Positions 1 to 7,309 of a stretch of DNA of 64,000 nucleotides are shown piece by piece. Source of the DNA: Pyxidicoccus sp. MSG2 (GTDB lineage: Bacteria > Myxococcota > Myxococcia > Myxococcales > Myxococcaceae); the NCBI RefSeq assembly GCF_026626705.1, contig NZ_JAPNKC010000001.1:6900001-6964000 (forward strand), in the 5' to 3' direction. Made by a program: the position numbers and the translations under genes. The notes beneath the pieces were generated by a model that was not told the DNA's origin, did no database searches, and saw only the letters and a list, made by a program, of their open reading frames with translations. How positions within the stretch are numbered: the stretch's first letter is position 1; every line of letters begins with the position of its first letter.

Positions 1-1577
1 GCCCCCGCAACCGCGCGGGCTCGCAGGGGGCCTCCGCCAGCTACACGCCGCCTCCGCCGCCGAGTCCGTACCAGCTCTCCCACATGAATGGCGAGTACGG
101 GAGCGGCAGGACGGTGGCGCCGCCGCCGTCGTCCTCCACCGACAAGGCCTTCCTGGAGATGTACTTCCAGGGCTACGGCGTGAATCCCACCGTGGACACG
201 GAGACAGAGCGCTTCTCCACCTTCGCCATGGAGGTGGACACCGCCTCCTACTCGCTGGCGCGCGGCTACCTGGAGCGCAGCCTGCTCCCCGACGCGCAGT
301 CGGTGCGCGTGGAGGAGTTCGTCAACACCTTCGACTACGGCTACGAGAACGACACGGACGCGCCCTTCAGCATCCACGTGGAGGGCTTTCCGTCCCCCCA
401 CCGCCCCGGCTACCACGTGCTCCACGTGGGACTGAAGGCGCACGAGGTGCCCGCCGCCCAGCGCAAGCCGTCACACCTCGTCTTCACCATCGATACCTCC
501 GGCTCGATGGACCAGCCCAACAAGCTCTCCCTGGTGAAGCAGTCGCTGCGGCTGCTGGTGGACGCGCTCGACGAGCGGGACCGGGTGTCCATCGTCGTCT
601 ACGGCAGCTCGGCCCGCCTGGTGCTGCCGCCCACCAGCGTGTTGCAGCGGGACGTGCTGCTGAGCGCCATCGACGGCCTGCGCACGGATGGCGCCACCAA
701 CGCCCAGGCGGGCCTGGACCTGGCGTACTCGCTCGCCTCGGCGAACAGGGTGGAGGGCGGCGTCAACCGCGTCATCCTCTGCTCGGACGGCGTGGCCAAC
801 AACGGCGTCACCGACGCGGACGGCATCTGGGCGCGGGTGAAGGGCTTTGCCGAGCGTGGCATCACCCTGTCGACCGTGGGCTTCGGCATGGGGCACTACA
901 ACGACGTCCTCATGGAGCGGCTGTCCCACGTGGGCGAGGGCAACTACGCGTACGTGGACCGGCTGGACGAGGCGCGCCGCATCTTCGTGCAGAACCTCAA
1001 CGGCACGCTCCAGGTGGTGGCGAAGGACGCGAAGGTGCAGCTCGAGTTCGACCCGCGCGACGTCATCCGCTACCGGCTGGTGGGCTATGAGAACCGCATC
1101 CTCGCGAAGGAGCAGTTCGCGGATGACCGGGTGGACGCGGGCGAGGTGGGCTCGGGCCACACCGTCACGGCCCTCTACGAGGTGAAGCTGCGCGGCGAGC
1201 CCATGGACGCCTTCGCCACCCTGCGCCTGCGCTACAAGGCGCCGGAGGGCGGCAGCTCGCGCGAGGTGGTGAAGTCGCTGCCCGCCCGCATCCTGCGGCC
1301 GTCGTACGCCGACGCGTCGTCACCCTCGCGCCTGTCGTACGTGGCCGCCGCCTTCGCGGAGAAGCTGCGGGCGTCCTACTGGATGCGCCCGCTGACGTGG
1401 GAGCAGCTCATCTCCCTCCACGAGCAGGTGGGGCCGCCGCTGTCCCAGCGGCCCGAGGTGGTGGAATTGGGCAGCCTCATCCGCAAGGCCGCCTCGCTGG
1501 ACCACCGCACGGACCGCTTCGAGGCGGTGGCCCCCGTGCGGCTCATGGACGGAGACCGCGTGCCGCGAATCGAGTAG
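1..1577 (+). CDS. VWA-domain protein, YfbK type (5' end cut by window)
   Basis: The frame is open from the first bases of the window, with a Pro-rich stretch before the first internal ATG at 84, so the true start lies to the left and this is the C-terminal part of a longer protein. After the linker comes a YfbK N-terminal-type region (conserved phrases FAMEVDTASYSLARGYL and RVEEFVNTFDY). A von Willebrand factor A domain follows, with a metal-ion site DTSGSM and the helix-strand phrase DGATNAQAGLDLAY. The C-terminal third resembles the DUF3520 region of this family. Such proteins are usually exported lipoproteins that bind ligands through a divalent metal. The gene converges on the repeat protein, with only 15 bp between the stops. 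The specific ligand is unknown. Confidence 0.85.
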   Translation, partial: PRNRAGSQGASASYTPPPPPSPYQLSHMNGEYGSGRTVAPPPSSSTDKAFLEMYFQGYGVNPTVDTETERFSTFAMEVDTASYSLARGYLERSLLPDAQSVRVEEFVNTFDYGYENDTDAPFSIHVEGFPSPHRPGYHVLHVGLKAHEVPAAQRKPSHLVFTIDTSGSMDQPNKLSLVKQSLRLLVDALDERDRVSIVVYGSSARLVLPPTSVLQRDVLLSAIDGLRTDGATNAQAGLDLAYSLASANRVEGGVNRVILCSDGVANNGVTDADGIWARVKGFAERGITLSTVGFGMGHYNDVLMERLSHVGEGNYAYVDRLDEARRIFVQNLNGTLQVVAKDAKVQLEFDPRDVIRYRLVGYENRILAKEQFADDRVDAGEVGSGHTVTALYEVKLRGEPMDAFATLRLRYKAPEGGSSREVVKSLPARILRPSYADASSPSRLSYVAAAFAEKLRASYWMRPLTWEQLISLHEQVGPPLSQRPEVVELGSLIRKAASLDHRTDRFEAVAPVRLMDGDRVPRIE

Positions 1578-1592
1578 CGCGCAGGGCCCGGG

Positions 1593-3161
1593 CTACATGT
1601 TCCCCAGGGCGTTACGCAGGCCGTCCTGGATGAGGTACTTGAGGTCCTCGGCCGTCATCTCGGGCTTGTTCGCGAGCTGGGTCCTGGCGTACGCCTCCCA
1701 CTCGCGAATCTCGCGGTCGGTCGGCTTCCGGGGGTTGTTCGCGGGCTGGTTGCGGTACAGCTCGAACACCCACTGGTACGCTTCGGTGATGAAGCGCTTC
1801 AGGTCGGCCGACCCCGCCGGCCCGCCCACACCGCGCGCTTCGTCCCGCACCGCGTCCTGGATGGCGTACTTGAGCTGTGCGGGCGTCATGTCCGGCTTCT
1901 CGGCCAGCTTCTGGTCGGCGAACGCGCGCCAGCGGGACAGCTCACCCGTCGTCGCTTCGCGCGGGCCGCCCCCGTAGCACGTGGCCACCCAGCTCACCGC
2001 GTCGTTGATGAACTTGTCGATGTCCGGCTTGCCGTTGGCGCCCACCTCCATGCCGGTGGCGCGCGCGCGCACCGCATCCTGGATGGCGTACTTGAGCTGC
2101 TCGGGCGTCATGTCCGGCTTCTCGGCCAGCTTCTGCTCGGCGAACTGGCGCCAGTCATTGAGCTCGTTCGTCGTCGCATCCCGCGGGGCGCCCTGGTAGC
2201 ACTGGGCCACCCAGCTCACCGCGTCGTTGATGAACTTGTCGATGTCCGGCCGGCCATTGGCGCCCACCTCCATGCCGGTGGCGCGCGCACGCACCGCGTC
2301 CTGGATGGCGTACTTGAGCTGCTCGGGCGTCATGTCCGGCTTCTCGGCCTGCTTCTGCGCGGCGAACTGGCGCCAGTGAGCCAGCTCGCCCTGCGTCGCG
2401 TCCCGCGGGCCGCCCTGGTAGCACTGGGCCACCCAGCTGACCGCGTCGTTGATGAACTTGTCGACGTTGGGGGCGCCGCCGGGCCCGGCCGTCATGCCGG
2501 TCATCTTCGCGCGCACCGCGTCCTGGATGGCGTACTTCAGCTTCTCCGGCGTGATGTCCGGATTCTCGGCCAGCGTCTTCTGTGCGAAGGCCGACCACTC
2601 CGCGATTTCCGCGGGGGACGCGTTGCGTGGGGTGCCTTCGTAGCACTGGGACGTCCAGCTCACCGCGTCCTGGATGTACTTGTTGATGCTGTCCGGGGTG
2701 ATGGCGTCCAGCCCGGCTTGCTGCTTGCGCAGCTCGCTGGCGATGACGGACCGGAGCTTCTCGGCGGAAATCGTCGGGTCCTTGGCGCGCACGTCCTTGG
2801 CGAAGGTCATCCAGCTGTCGCGCTCCTGCCAGTTGGGGACATGCTCCCCCTGGAAGACTTGGTTGAACGCCTGGTTGATGCACTCGTACATCTTCGTCTC
2901 GGGCAGCGGGGCCAGCAGGACGGGCAGCACCTCCTGCGGGGCCGCCATGGGCTGGGCCAGGGCCGCCGTCATCGCCGGGGTGGCGCTGACCGCGGTGGTC
3001 TTGGTTGCCACGGGAGGCGTTGGCACCGCCGCGGACGCAAACGTGCCAAACATGGACGAGAGCTGCTGGGCGGAGACCTGCTTCCCAGTCGTTGCCTTGG
3101 ACTGTGCAGGCTGCGGCTTCGGCGCGGAATTGACAGACGGACCCTTACCGACCTTCGACAT
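1593..3161 (-). CDS. Six-repeat protein of unknown function
   Basis: 522 residues from the ATG at 3161, preceded by GGGGGA at good spacing; the frame continues further upstream but without a better start. Residues 1-90 are an Ala/Pro/Thr-rich low-complexity head without a signal peptide. The rest is six tandem repeats of 68-75 residues (about 91-158, 159-233, 234-307, 308-381, 382-454, 455-522). The unit reads FINDAVSWVAQCYQG, then a W near the middle, then EKPDMTPEQLKYAIQDAVRA. Four central units each carry one Cys in a CY motif. The unit is predicted helical and faintly recalls DUF4214-like helical repeats, but I do not recognise the family. It is divergent from thiL. Confidence 0.85.
   Translation of the reverse strand: MSKVGKGPSVNSAPKPQPAQSKATTGKQVSAQQLSSMFGTFASAAVPTPPVATKTTAVSATPAMTAALAQPMAAPQEVLPVLLAPLPETKMYECINQAFNQVFQGEHVPNWQERDSWMTFAKDVRAKDPTISAEKLRSVIASELRKQQAGLDAITPDSINKYIQDAVSWTSQCYEGTPRNASPAEIAEWSAFAQKTLAENPDITPEKLKYAIQDAVRAKMTGMTAGPGGAPNVDKFINDAVSWVAQCYQGGPRDATQGELAHWRQFAAQKQAEKPDMTPEQLKYAIQDAVRARATGMEVGANGRPDIDKFINDAVSWVAQCYQGAPRDATTNELNDWRQFAEQKLAEKPDMTPEQLKYAIQDAVRARATGMEVGANGKPDIDKFINDAVSWVATCYGGGPREATTGELSRWRAFADQKLAEKPDMTPAQLKYAIQDAVRDEARGVGGPAGSADLKRFITEAYQWVFELYRNQPANNPRKPTDREIREWEAYARTQLANKPEMTAEDLKYLIQDGLRNALGNM
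1800..2687 (-). repeat. Tandem 222-bp coding repeats
   Basis: Repeats 1-4 of the gene are in exact register at DNA level. The string CCTGGATGGCGTACTT recurs at 1856, 2078, 2300 and 2522, a constant 222-bp (74-codon) period. The two middle units are nearly identical, which indicates recent duplication or gene conversion. Confidence 0.85.
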
Positions 3162-3196
3162 GGCTGCTTCCCCCGGGGGCAAGAAACCCCCCAACT

Positions 3197-3240
3197 CTTT
3201 GATTCTCATTAAATCGAGAAATAAGTTGCGCCATTTGCAA
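3197..3240. promoter_or_regulatory. AT-rich divergent promoter region
   Basis: The 121 bp between the divergent starts at 3161 and 3283 contains the only clearly AT-rich stretch nearby (around TTGATTCTCATTAAATCG), against a 70% G+C background. It probably holds the promoter of the repeat gene, and perhaps that of thiL. I could not place a convincing -35/-10 pair. Confidence 0.3.
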
Positions 3241-3282
3241 TCGCATTGCCCACGGACTCCGAGTGGTCTTTTCTCCACGGCG

Positions 3283-4215
3283 ATGCCCGGTGAGTTCGAC
3301 TTCATCCGCAGCTTCCTGCGTCATTTCCCCCGGGCCCGCGTCCCGGTGGGGCCCGGTGATGACTGCGCCGTGCTCGCGCCGCAGCGCGGCGCCCTGTGCG
3401 TCACCACCGATGCCGTGGTGGAGGACGTGCACTTCACCCGCGCCGCGTTTTCACCGGCGGATATCGGCCACAAGGCACTGGCGGTGAATCTCTCGGACCT
3501 CGCGTCCATGGGCGCCACGCCGCGCTGGTTCGTCTGCGCGCTCGCGTTGCCTAGGGGGTTTCCACCACGCGAGCTGGACGGCCTCGCGCGCGGCATGGCG
3601 GCGCTGGCGCGTGAGCACCGCATCTCCCTGGTCGGCGGCAACTTCACCTCCGCCCGTGAGCTGTCCGTCACCCTCACCGCCGCGGGAGAGCTGTCGCGCC
3701 CGCCGCTCACGCGCGCCGGTGCCCGGCCCGGAGACGTCCTCTACGTGTCCGGCACGCTCGGCGACGCGCGCCTGGGCCTGCAGCGGCTGCTCGCGGGCGT
3801 GAAGCGCGGTGCCGCCGTGCGCCGCCAGCGACGTCCCGAGCCCCGCGTGGCGCTGGGACGGCTCGCCGCGCGCTTCGCCTCCGCGGCGCTCGACGTTTCC
3901 GACGGGCTGGCGCAGGACCTGGGGCACCTGTGCGACGCGTCCCGCGTGCACGCCACGCTGGAGCTGGAGCGCCTGCCGATGACGGCCGCGGTGCGCGACG
4001 CGCTCGGCGCCGAGGGCGCGCTGGCCGGCGGCGAGGACTACGAGCTGCTCATGTCCGTTCCCTCGTCACGCAGCCGGGCATTCGAGCGCGCGTGCGCCAG
4101 GGCGGGGCATTCCGTCACGCGAATTGGCGGCCTCTCAGAGGGAAGAGGGTGGGTTTGCCGGGACATGACAGGCCGCGTTCTCCCACCGCCGAGGGGGTTC
4201 GACCACTTCCGGTAG
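3283..4215 (+). CDS. thiL: Thiamine-monophosphate kinase ThiL
   Basis: ThiL phosphorylates thiamine monophosphate with ATP to give the cofactor thiamine pyrophosphate, the last step of cytosolic thiamine synthesis. The 310-residue protein has the family length and motif order: GPGDDCAVL near the start, then TDAVVEDVHF, NLSDLASMGA (metal and ATP binding), VGGNF, ALDVSDGL and GGEDYELL. I chose the ATG at 3283 because the protein then begins with the typical GEFDFIRSF; the frame is open further upstream but carries no family similarity there. No Shine-Dalgarno sequence is obvious. It is followed after 72 bp by the dif cluster on the same strand. Confidence 0.93.
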   Translation: MPGEFDFIRSFLRHFPRARVPVGPGDDCAVLAPQRGALCVTTDAVVEDVHFTRAAFSPADIGHKALAVNLSDLASMGATPRWFVCALALPRGFPPRELDGLARGMAALAREHRISLVGGNFTSARELSVTLTAAGELSRPPLTRAGARPGDVLYVSGTLGDARLGLQRLLAGVKRGAAVRRQRRPEPRVALGRLAARFASAALDVSDGLAQDLGHLCDASRVHATLELERLPMTAAVRDALGAEGALAGGEDYELLMSVPSSRSRAFERACARAGHSVTRIGGLSEGRGWVCRDMTGRVLPPPRGFDHFR

Positions 4216-4287
4216 TCCTTCGCCGGATTGACCCTGCGGTACAGCAAGGCTAAACCCGTGACGCTTCTTATCCCCTGAAAGCAACCC

Positions 4288-5670
4288 GTGCGCCGTCCCC
4301 TTCGCGACGACACATCCCCCGGACTCACTCCCCGCCGCGAGCCCGTGCAGCGACTGCTCCGGGCCGTGGACAGCCCCCGTGCCACGCGTGAGGTCTCCCT
4401 CCACCGGAAGATCCTCAACGGGTACGTGGTGCTCGGACTGCTCCTCACGGTGTGGATGTTCTCCTCGGACATCATCTTCCGTGAGCTGAGCCCCGGGCCC
4501 GCCATCTGGAAGGACCTGGTGCGCGGCGGCGTCTCCATCTTCATCACCGGTGCGGCCGCGGCACTGCTGCCGTCGCTGCTCGCGCGCGTCACCCGCGTGA
4601 AGGTGCTCAGCCGTTCCGCGTACGAAATCTCCCAGGGAGACCTGTCCAAGCCGGTGGCCGCCGAGGGCGGCAGCACGCGCGACGAAATCGACGAGCTGAC
4701 CGGCGCCATCACCCGCATGCAGGAGAACCTGCGCGAGCTGGTGGGCAAGATCCAGGAGACGGCCAAGAGCGTGGCCGACACCGCCATCGACCTGCAGCGC
4801 TCGGCGGAGAACGTCAACGGCTCCACCGAAGAGGTGGGCTCGTCGATGAACAAGATTGCCTCCGGCGCCGAGTCGCAGTCGCAGCTCGTCTCCAAGGCGT
4901 CCAAGGTCATCACCGAGATGGCCGGCAGCATCCAGCGCACCACGGCCAGCGCCGAGGACGCCGCGAAGACGGCGGCCGAGACGAGCGGCGCGGCCGAGGA
5001 CGGCTCCAAGGCGGCGCGGCTGGCCGGCGACAAGGTGAAGAAGGTCTTCAACCGCATCGAGTCCGCCAGCCAGCAGGTGTTCGCCTTCGGCGAGAAGACG
5101 CAGGAAATCTCCAAGATCGTCGACGCGATTACCCAGGTGGCGCAGCAGACGAACCTGCTCGCGCTCAACGCCACCATCGAGGCGGCGCGCGCGGGTGAGT
5201 ACGGCCGCGGCTTCGCGGTGGTGGCCGACGAGGTCCGCAAGCTGGCGGAGAGCGCCGGCCGGTCCGCGGAGCAGATTTCCAAGCTGGCGCGCGACATCTC
5301 CGGCCAGTCCACCTCCGTGGTGAGCGCCATGAAGGAGGGCATCGCGGAGCTGGCCGAGGGCCGCGAGGACCTGGGCAACATCGTCCGCTCCATGGGCGCC
5401 ATCACCGACACCGTCCGCAAGGGCGCGGAGAAGGTGCACCTCATCTCCGAGAGCACCCGCGAGCAGCTCAAGGGCAGCGAGGAGATGGTGAAGGCCATCG
5501 AGGAAATCAAGCTGGTGGCGCGCAACAACGCGTCCTCCACCGAGGCCATCCAGGAGGTCATCCAGGAGCAGACGGCCGCCGTGTCGCGGATGACGTCGCT
5601 GGCCAGCGAGCTGACCAACCTCTCCGTCGAGCTGCAGAGCGTCGTGCGCAGCTTCCGCCTGAGCCCATGA
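4288..5670 (+). CDS. difA: DifA-like methyl-accepting chemotaxis protein
   Basis: Chemoreceptor-type input protein of the Dif pathway, which in M. xanthus regulates exopolysaccharide and type IV pilus-dependent social motility. The GTG at 4288 gives 460 residues. A cytosolic N-terminus is followed by two close hydrophobic segments (about 45-62 and 78-97) with almost no periplasmic domain between them, a HAMP-like linker, and a long coiled-coil signalling domain. The hairpin tip QQTNLLALNATIEAARAG and following GFAVVADEVRKLA are intact. The lack of a ligand domain fits DifA, which is thought to receive signals from other proteins. The gene overlaps difB by 4 bp (ATGA). Confidence 0.92.
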   Translation: MRRPLRDDTSPGLTPRREPVQRLLRAVDSPRATREVSLHRKILNGYVVLGLLLTVWMFSSDIIFRELSPGPAIWKDLVRGGVSIFITGAAAALLPSLLARVTRVKVLSRSAYEISQGDLSKPVAAEGGSTRDEIDELTGAITRMQENLRELVGKIQETAKSVADTAIDLQRSAENVNGSTEEVGSSMNKIASGAESQSQLVSKASKVITEMAGSIQRTTASAEDAAKTAAETSGAAEDGSKAARLAGDKVKKVFNRIESASQQVFAFGEKTQEISKIVDAITQVAQQTNLLALNATIEAARAGEYGRGFAVVADEVRKLAESAGRSAEQISKLARDISGQSTSVVSAMKEGIAELAEGREDLGNIVRSMGAITDTVRKGAEKVHLISESTREQLKGSEEMVKAIEEIKLVARNNASSTEAIQEVIQEQTAAVSRMTSLASELTNLSVELQSVVRSFRLSP

Positions 5671-6344
5671 CCACCCTTCCCGCCACGAACGCGGACCCGA
5701 AGCTGAAGGCCGCCGAGGACCGCCTGCGCGAGGTGATGCTCGCGCTGCCCGAAGCCACCGAGGACTTTCCCTGGGGCCACCGCAGCGGCAAGGTGAAGGG
5801 GAAGATGTTCGCCATCCTCGTGCTCGAGGACAGCGGGCTCACCGTCACCACCAAGCTGCCCGACTCCAACGAAGCGGCGCTGATGCTCCCCTTCACCGCG
5901 CCCACCGGCTACGGCATGGGCAAGAGCGGCTGGGTGACGGCCACCTTCAAGCCCGGTGACTCCGTCCCCGTGGAATTGCTCAGCCAGTGGATCCACGAGA
6001 GCTTCCGCGCCGTGGCGCCCCAGAAGGTGCTCAAGGCGATGGCCGCGGGCGGTGCGGCGGCTCCGGCTCCGAAGAAGGCTCCGGCGAAGAAGGCCGTTGC
6101 GAAGGCCGGTGCCGTGAAGAAGGCGGCGGTGGCGAAGGCCGGCGCCGTGAAGAAGGCGGCGAAGAACGTGGTGGCGAAGGCCGGCGCCGTGAAGAAGGCG
6201 GCGGTGGCGAAGGCCGGTGCGGTGAAGAAGGCGGCGGTGGCGAAGGCTGGCGCCGTGAAGAAGGCGGCGGCGAAGAAGGCGGCTCCCGGGAAGTCCTCCA
6301 CGGCGCGGCGCGGCGCGGCACCCACGTCTCCGTCGAAGCGTTAG
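5667..6344 (+). CDS. difB: DifB-like protein: MmcQ/YjbR fold with Lys/Ala tail
   Basis: 225 residues, translationally coupled to difA. Residues about 14-125 look like an MmcQ/YjbR (DUF419) domain: FPWGHRSGKVKGKMFAIL, a conserved GYGMGKSGWVT, and SWIHESF-like spacing near the end. From residue 130 on it is a histone H1-like tail with five copies of VAKAGAVKKAA and further Lys/Ala repeats. The position is that of difB in M. xanthus, whose function in the pathway is unclear. The strongly basic tail suggests nucleic-acid or polyanion binding, but that is inference. Confidence 0.82.
   Translation: MTTLPATNADPKLKAAEDRLREVMLALPEATEDFPWGHRSGKVKGKMFAILVLEDSGLTVTTKLPDSNEAALMLPFTAPTGYGMGKSGWVTATFKPGDSVPVELLSQWIHESFRAVAPQKVLKAMAAGGAAAPAPKKAPAKKAVAKAGAVKKAAVAKAGAVKKAAKNVVAKAGAVKKAAVAKAGAVKKAAVAKAGAVKKAAAKKAAPGKSSTARRGAAPTSPSKR
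6096..6269 (+). repeat. 33-bp coding repeats in difB tail
   Basis: Five copies of an 11-codon unit (VAKAGAVKKAA). Copies 1-2 and 3-5 are contiguous and the two groups are separated by three codons. Copies are near-identical at DNA level, so copy number is likely to vary between strains. Confidence 0.8.
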
Positions 6345-6397
6345 CTCCCATGCACTGGCCGCTCCGGCCATTTCAAAGCTGATAGAACGTTACCTCT

Positions 6398-6820
6398 GTG
6401 CGGCACGTCATCTTCCGGGTGGAGAAGGAGCGCTACGGACTGCCGCTGTCGGCGGTGCGGGAGGTCGTCGTGCCTCCGGAGCGCTTCACCCGGGTCCCCC
6501 GTGCACCCTCGGCGATTACCGGGGTGATGAACCTTCGCGGCCGGGTGGTGACGGTGGTGGAATTGAGACAGCTCCTGAGCCTGCCAGAGGGGCCCACGCC
6601 CTCGGCGCGGGTGGTGTTGCTGGACCGCGGGCGGCGGGACCTGGGCCTGCTGGTGACGGATGTGGACGGTATCGAGGCGGTGGAGAGGGTCAGCGCGGCG
6701 CCCGGGAAGTTGACGCCGGCAGTCCGGGGAGTCGCCCGGCTGGGTGGCCTGGGAGTAACCGTCCTGGACCCCGAAGGGCTGGATGCCGCGGTGGTTGCCT
6801 TGTTCACCCATTCCAAGTGA
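6398..6820 (+). CDS. difC: DifC-like CheW coupling protein
   Basis: A single CheW domain of 140 residues, full length for the family. It links the receptor DifA to the kinase DifE at the membrane. Typical features are the opening FRVEKERYGLPLSAVREVV, the central ITGVMNLRGRVVTVVELR and the later LGLLVTDVDGIEAVE. I use the GTG at 6398 because the protein then starts at the first beta strand. It lies 53 bp after difB, in the third position of the dif cluster. Confidence 0.93.
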   Translation: MRHVIFRVEKERYGLPLSAVREVVVPPERFTRVPRAPSAITGVMNLRGRVVTVVELRQLLSLPEGPTPSARVVLLDRGRRDLGLLVTDVDGIEAVERVSAAPGKLTPAVRGVARLGGLGVTVLDPEGLDAAVVALFTHSK

Positions 6821-6890
6821 GTAGCCCCCTGGAAAGCGCGGATGCTAGTGTCCGCGCTCCTCTAGGTGATTCGGAGGCGGAGTTCTTCAC

Positions 6891-7259
6891 ATGGCTAAGC
6901 GGGTCCTGGTCGTCGACGACGCCATCTTCATGCGCAACATGATCAAGGACATCTTTGCGTCTGGAGGTTTCGAGGTCGTCGGCGAGGCCGCCAACGGGCT
7001 GGAAGCTGTCGAGAAGTACAAGGAGCTCAAGCCCGACCTCACCACGATGGACATCGTGATGCCGTTCAAGAGCGGCATCGAGGCGACGCGGGAAATCATC
7101 AAGGCCGACAGCAGCGCCGTGGTCATCATGTGCTCGGCGCTCGGTCAGGAGAGCCTGGTGATGGAGGCCATCGAGGCGGGTGCGTCCGACTTCATCGTCA
7201 AGCCGTTCCGCGCCGAGGACGTGCTCGCGGTGGTGAAGAAGGTATTGGGAGAGACGTGA
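6891..7259 (+). CDS. difD: DifD-like CheY response regulator
   Basis: Stand-alone receiver domain, 122 residues. Acidic pocket Asp9/Asp10, phospho-acceptor Asp54 in TTMDIVMP, the conserved hydroxyl residue in IMCSALGQ and the late Lys in FIVKPF are all present. There is no output domain. In M. xanthus DifD is phosphorylated by DifE and acts as a phosphate sink that dampens exopolysaccharide signalling; this role is carried over from that species. It is followed 50 bp later by the kinase gene. Confidence 0.94.
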   Translation: MAKRVLVVDDAIFMRNMIKDIFASGGFEVVGEAANGLEAVEKYKELKPDLTTMDIVMPFKSGIEATREIIKADSSAVVIMCSALGQESLVMEAIEAGASDFIVKPFRAEDVLAVVKKVLGET

Positions 7260-7309
7260 GCGGACTCGCCCAACGGCGGCCGTTCCCTTCGTCCTGACGA
7301 GGCCGGGCC

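Noticed and set aside
6096..6269. A separate histone-like gene in the Lys/Ala-rich part of difB
   Set aside because: The frame is continuous with the MmcQ/YjbR domain and no start with a ribosome site occurs at the junction.
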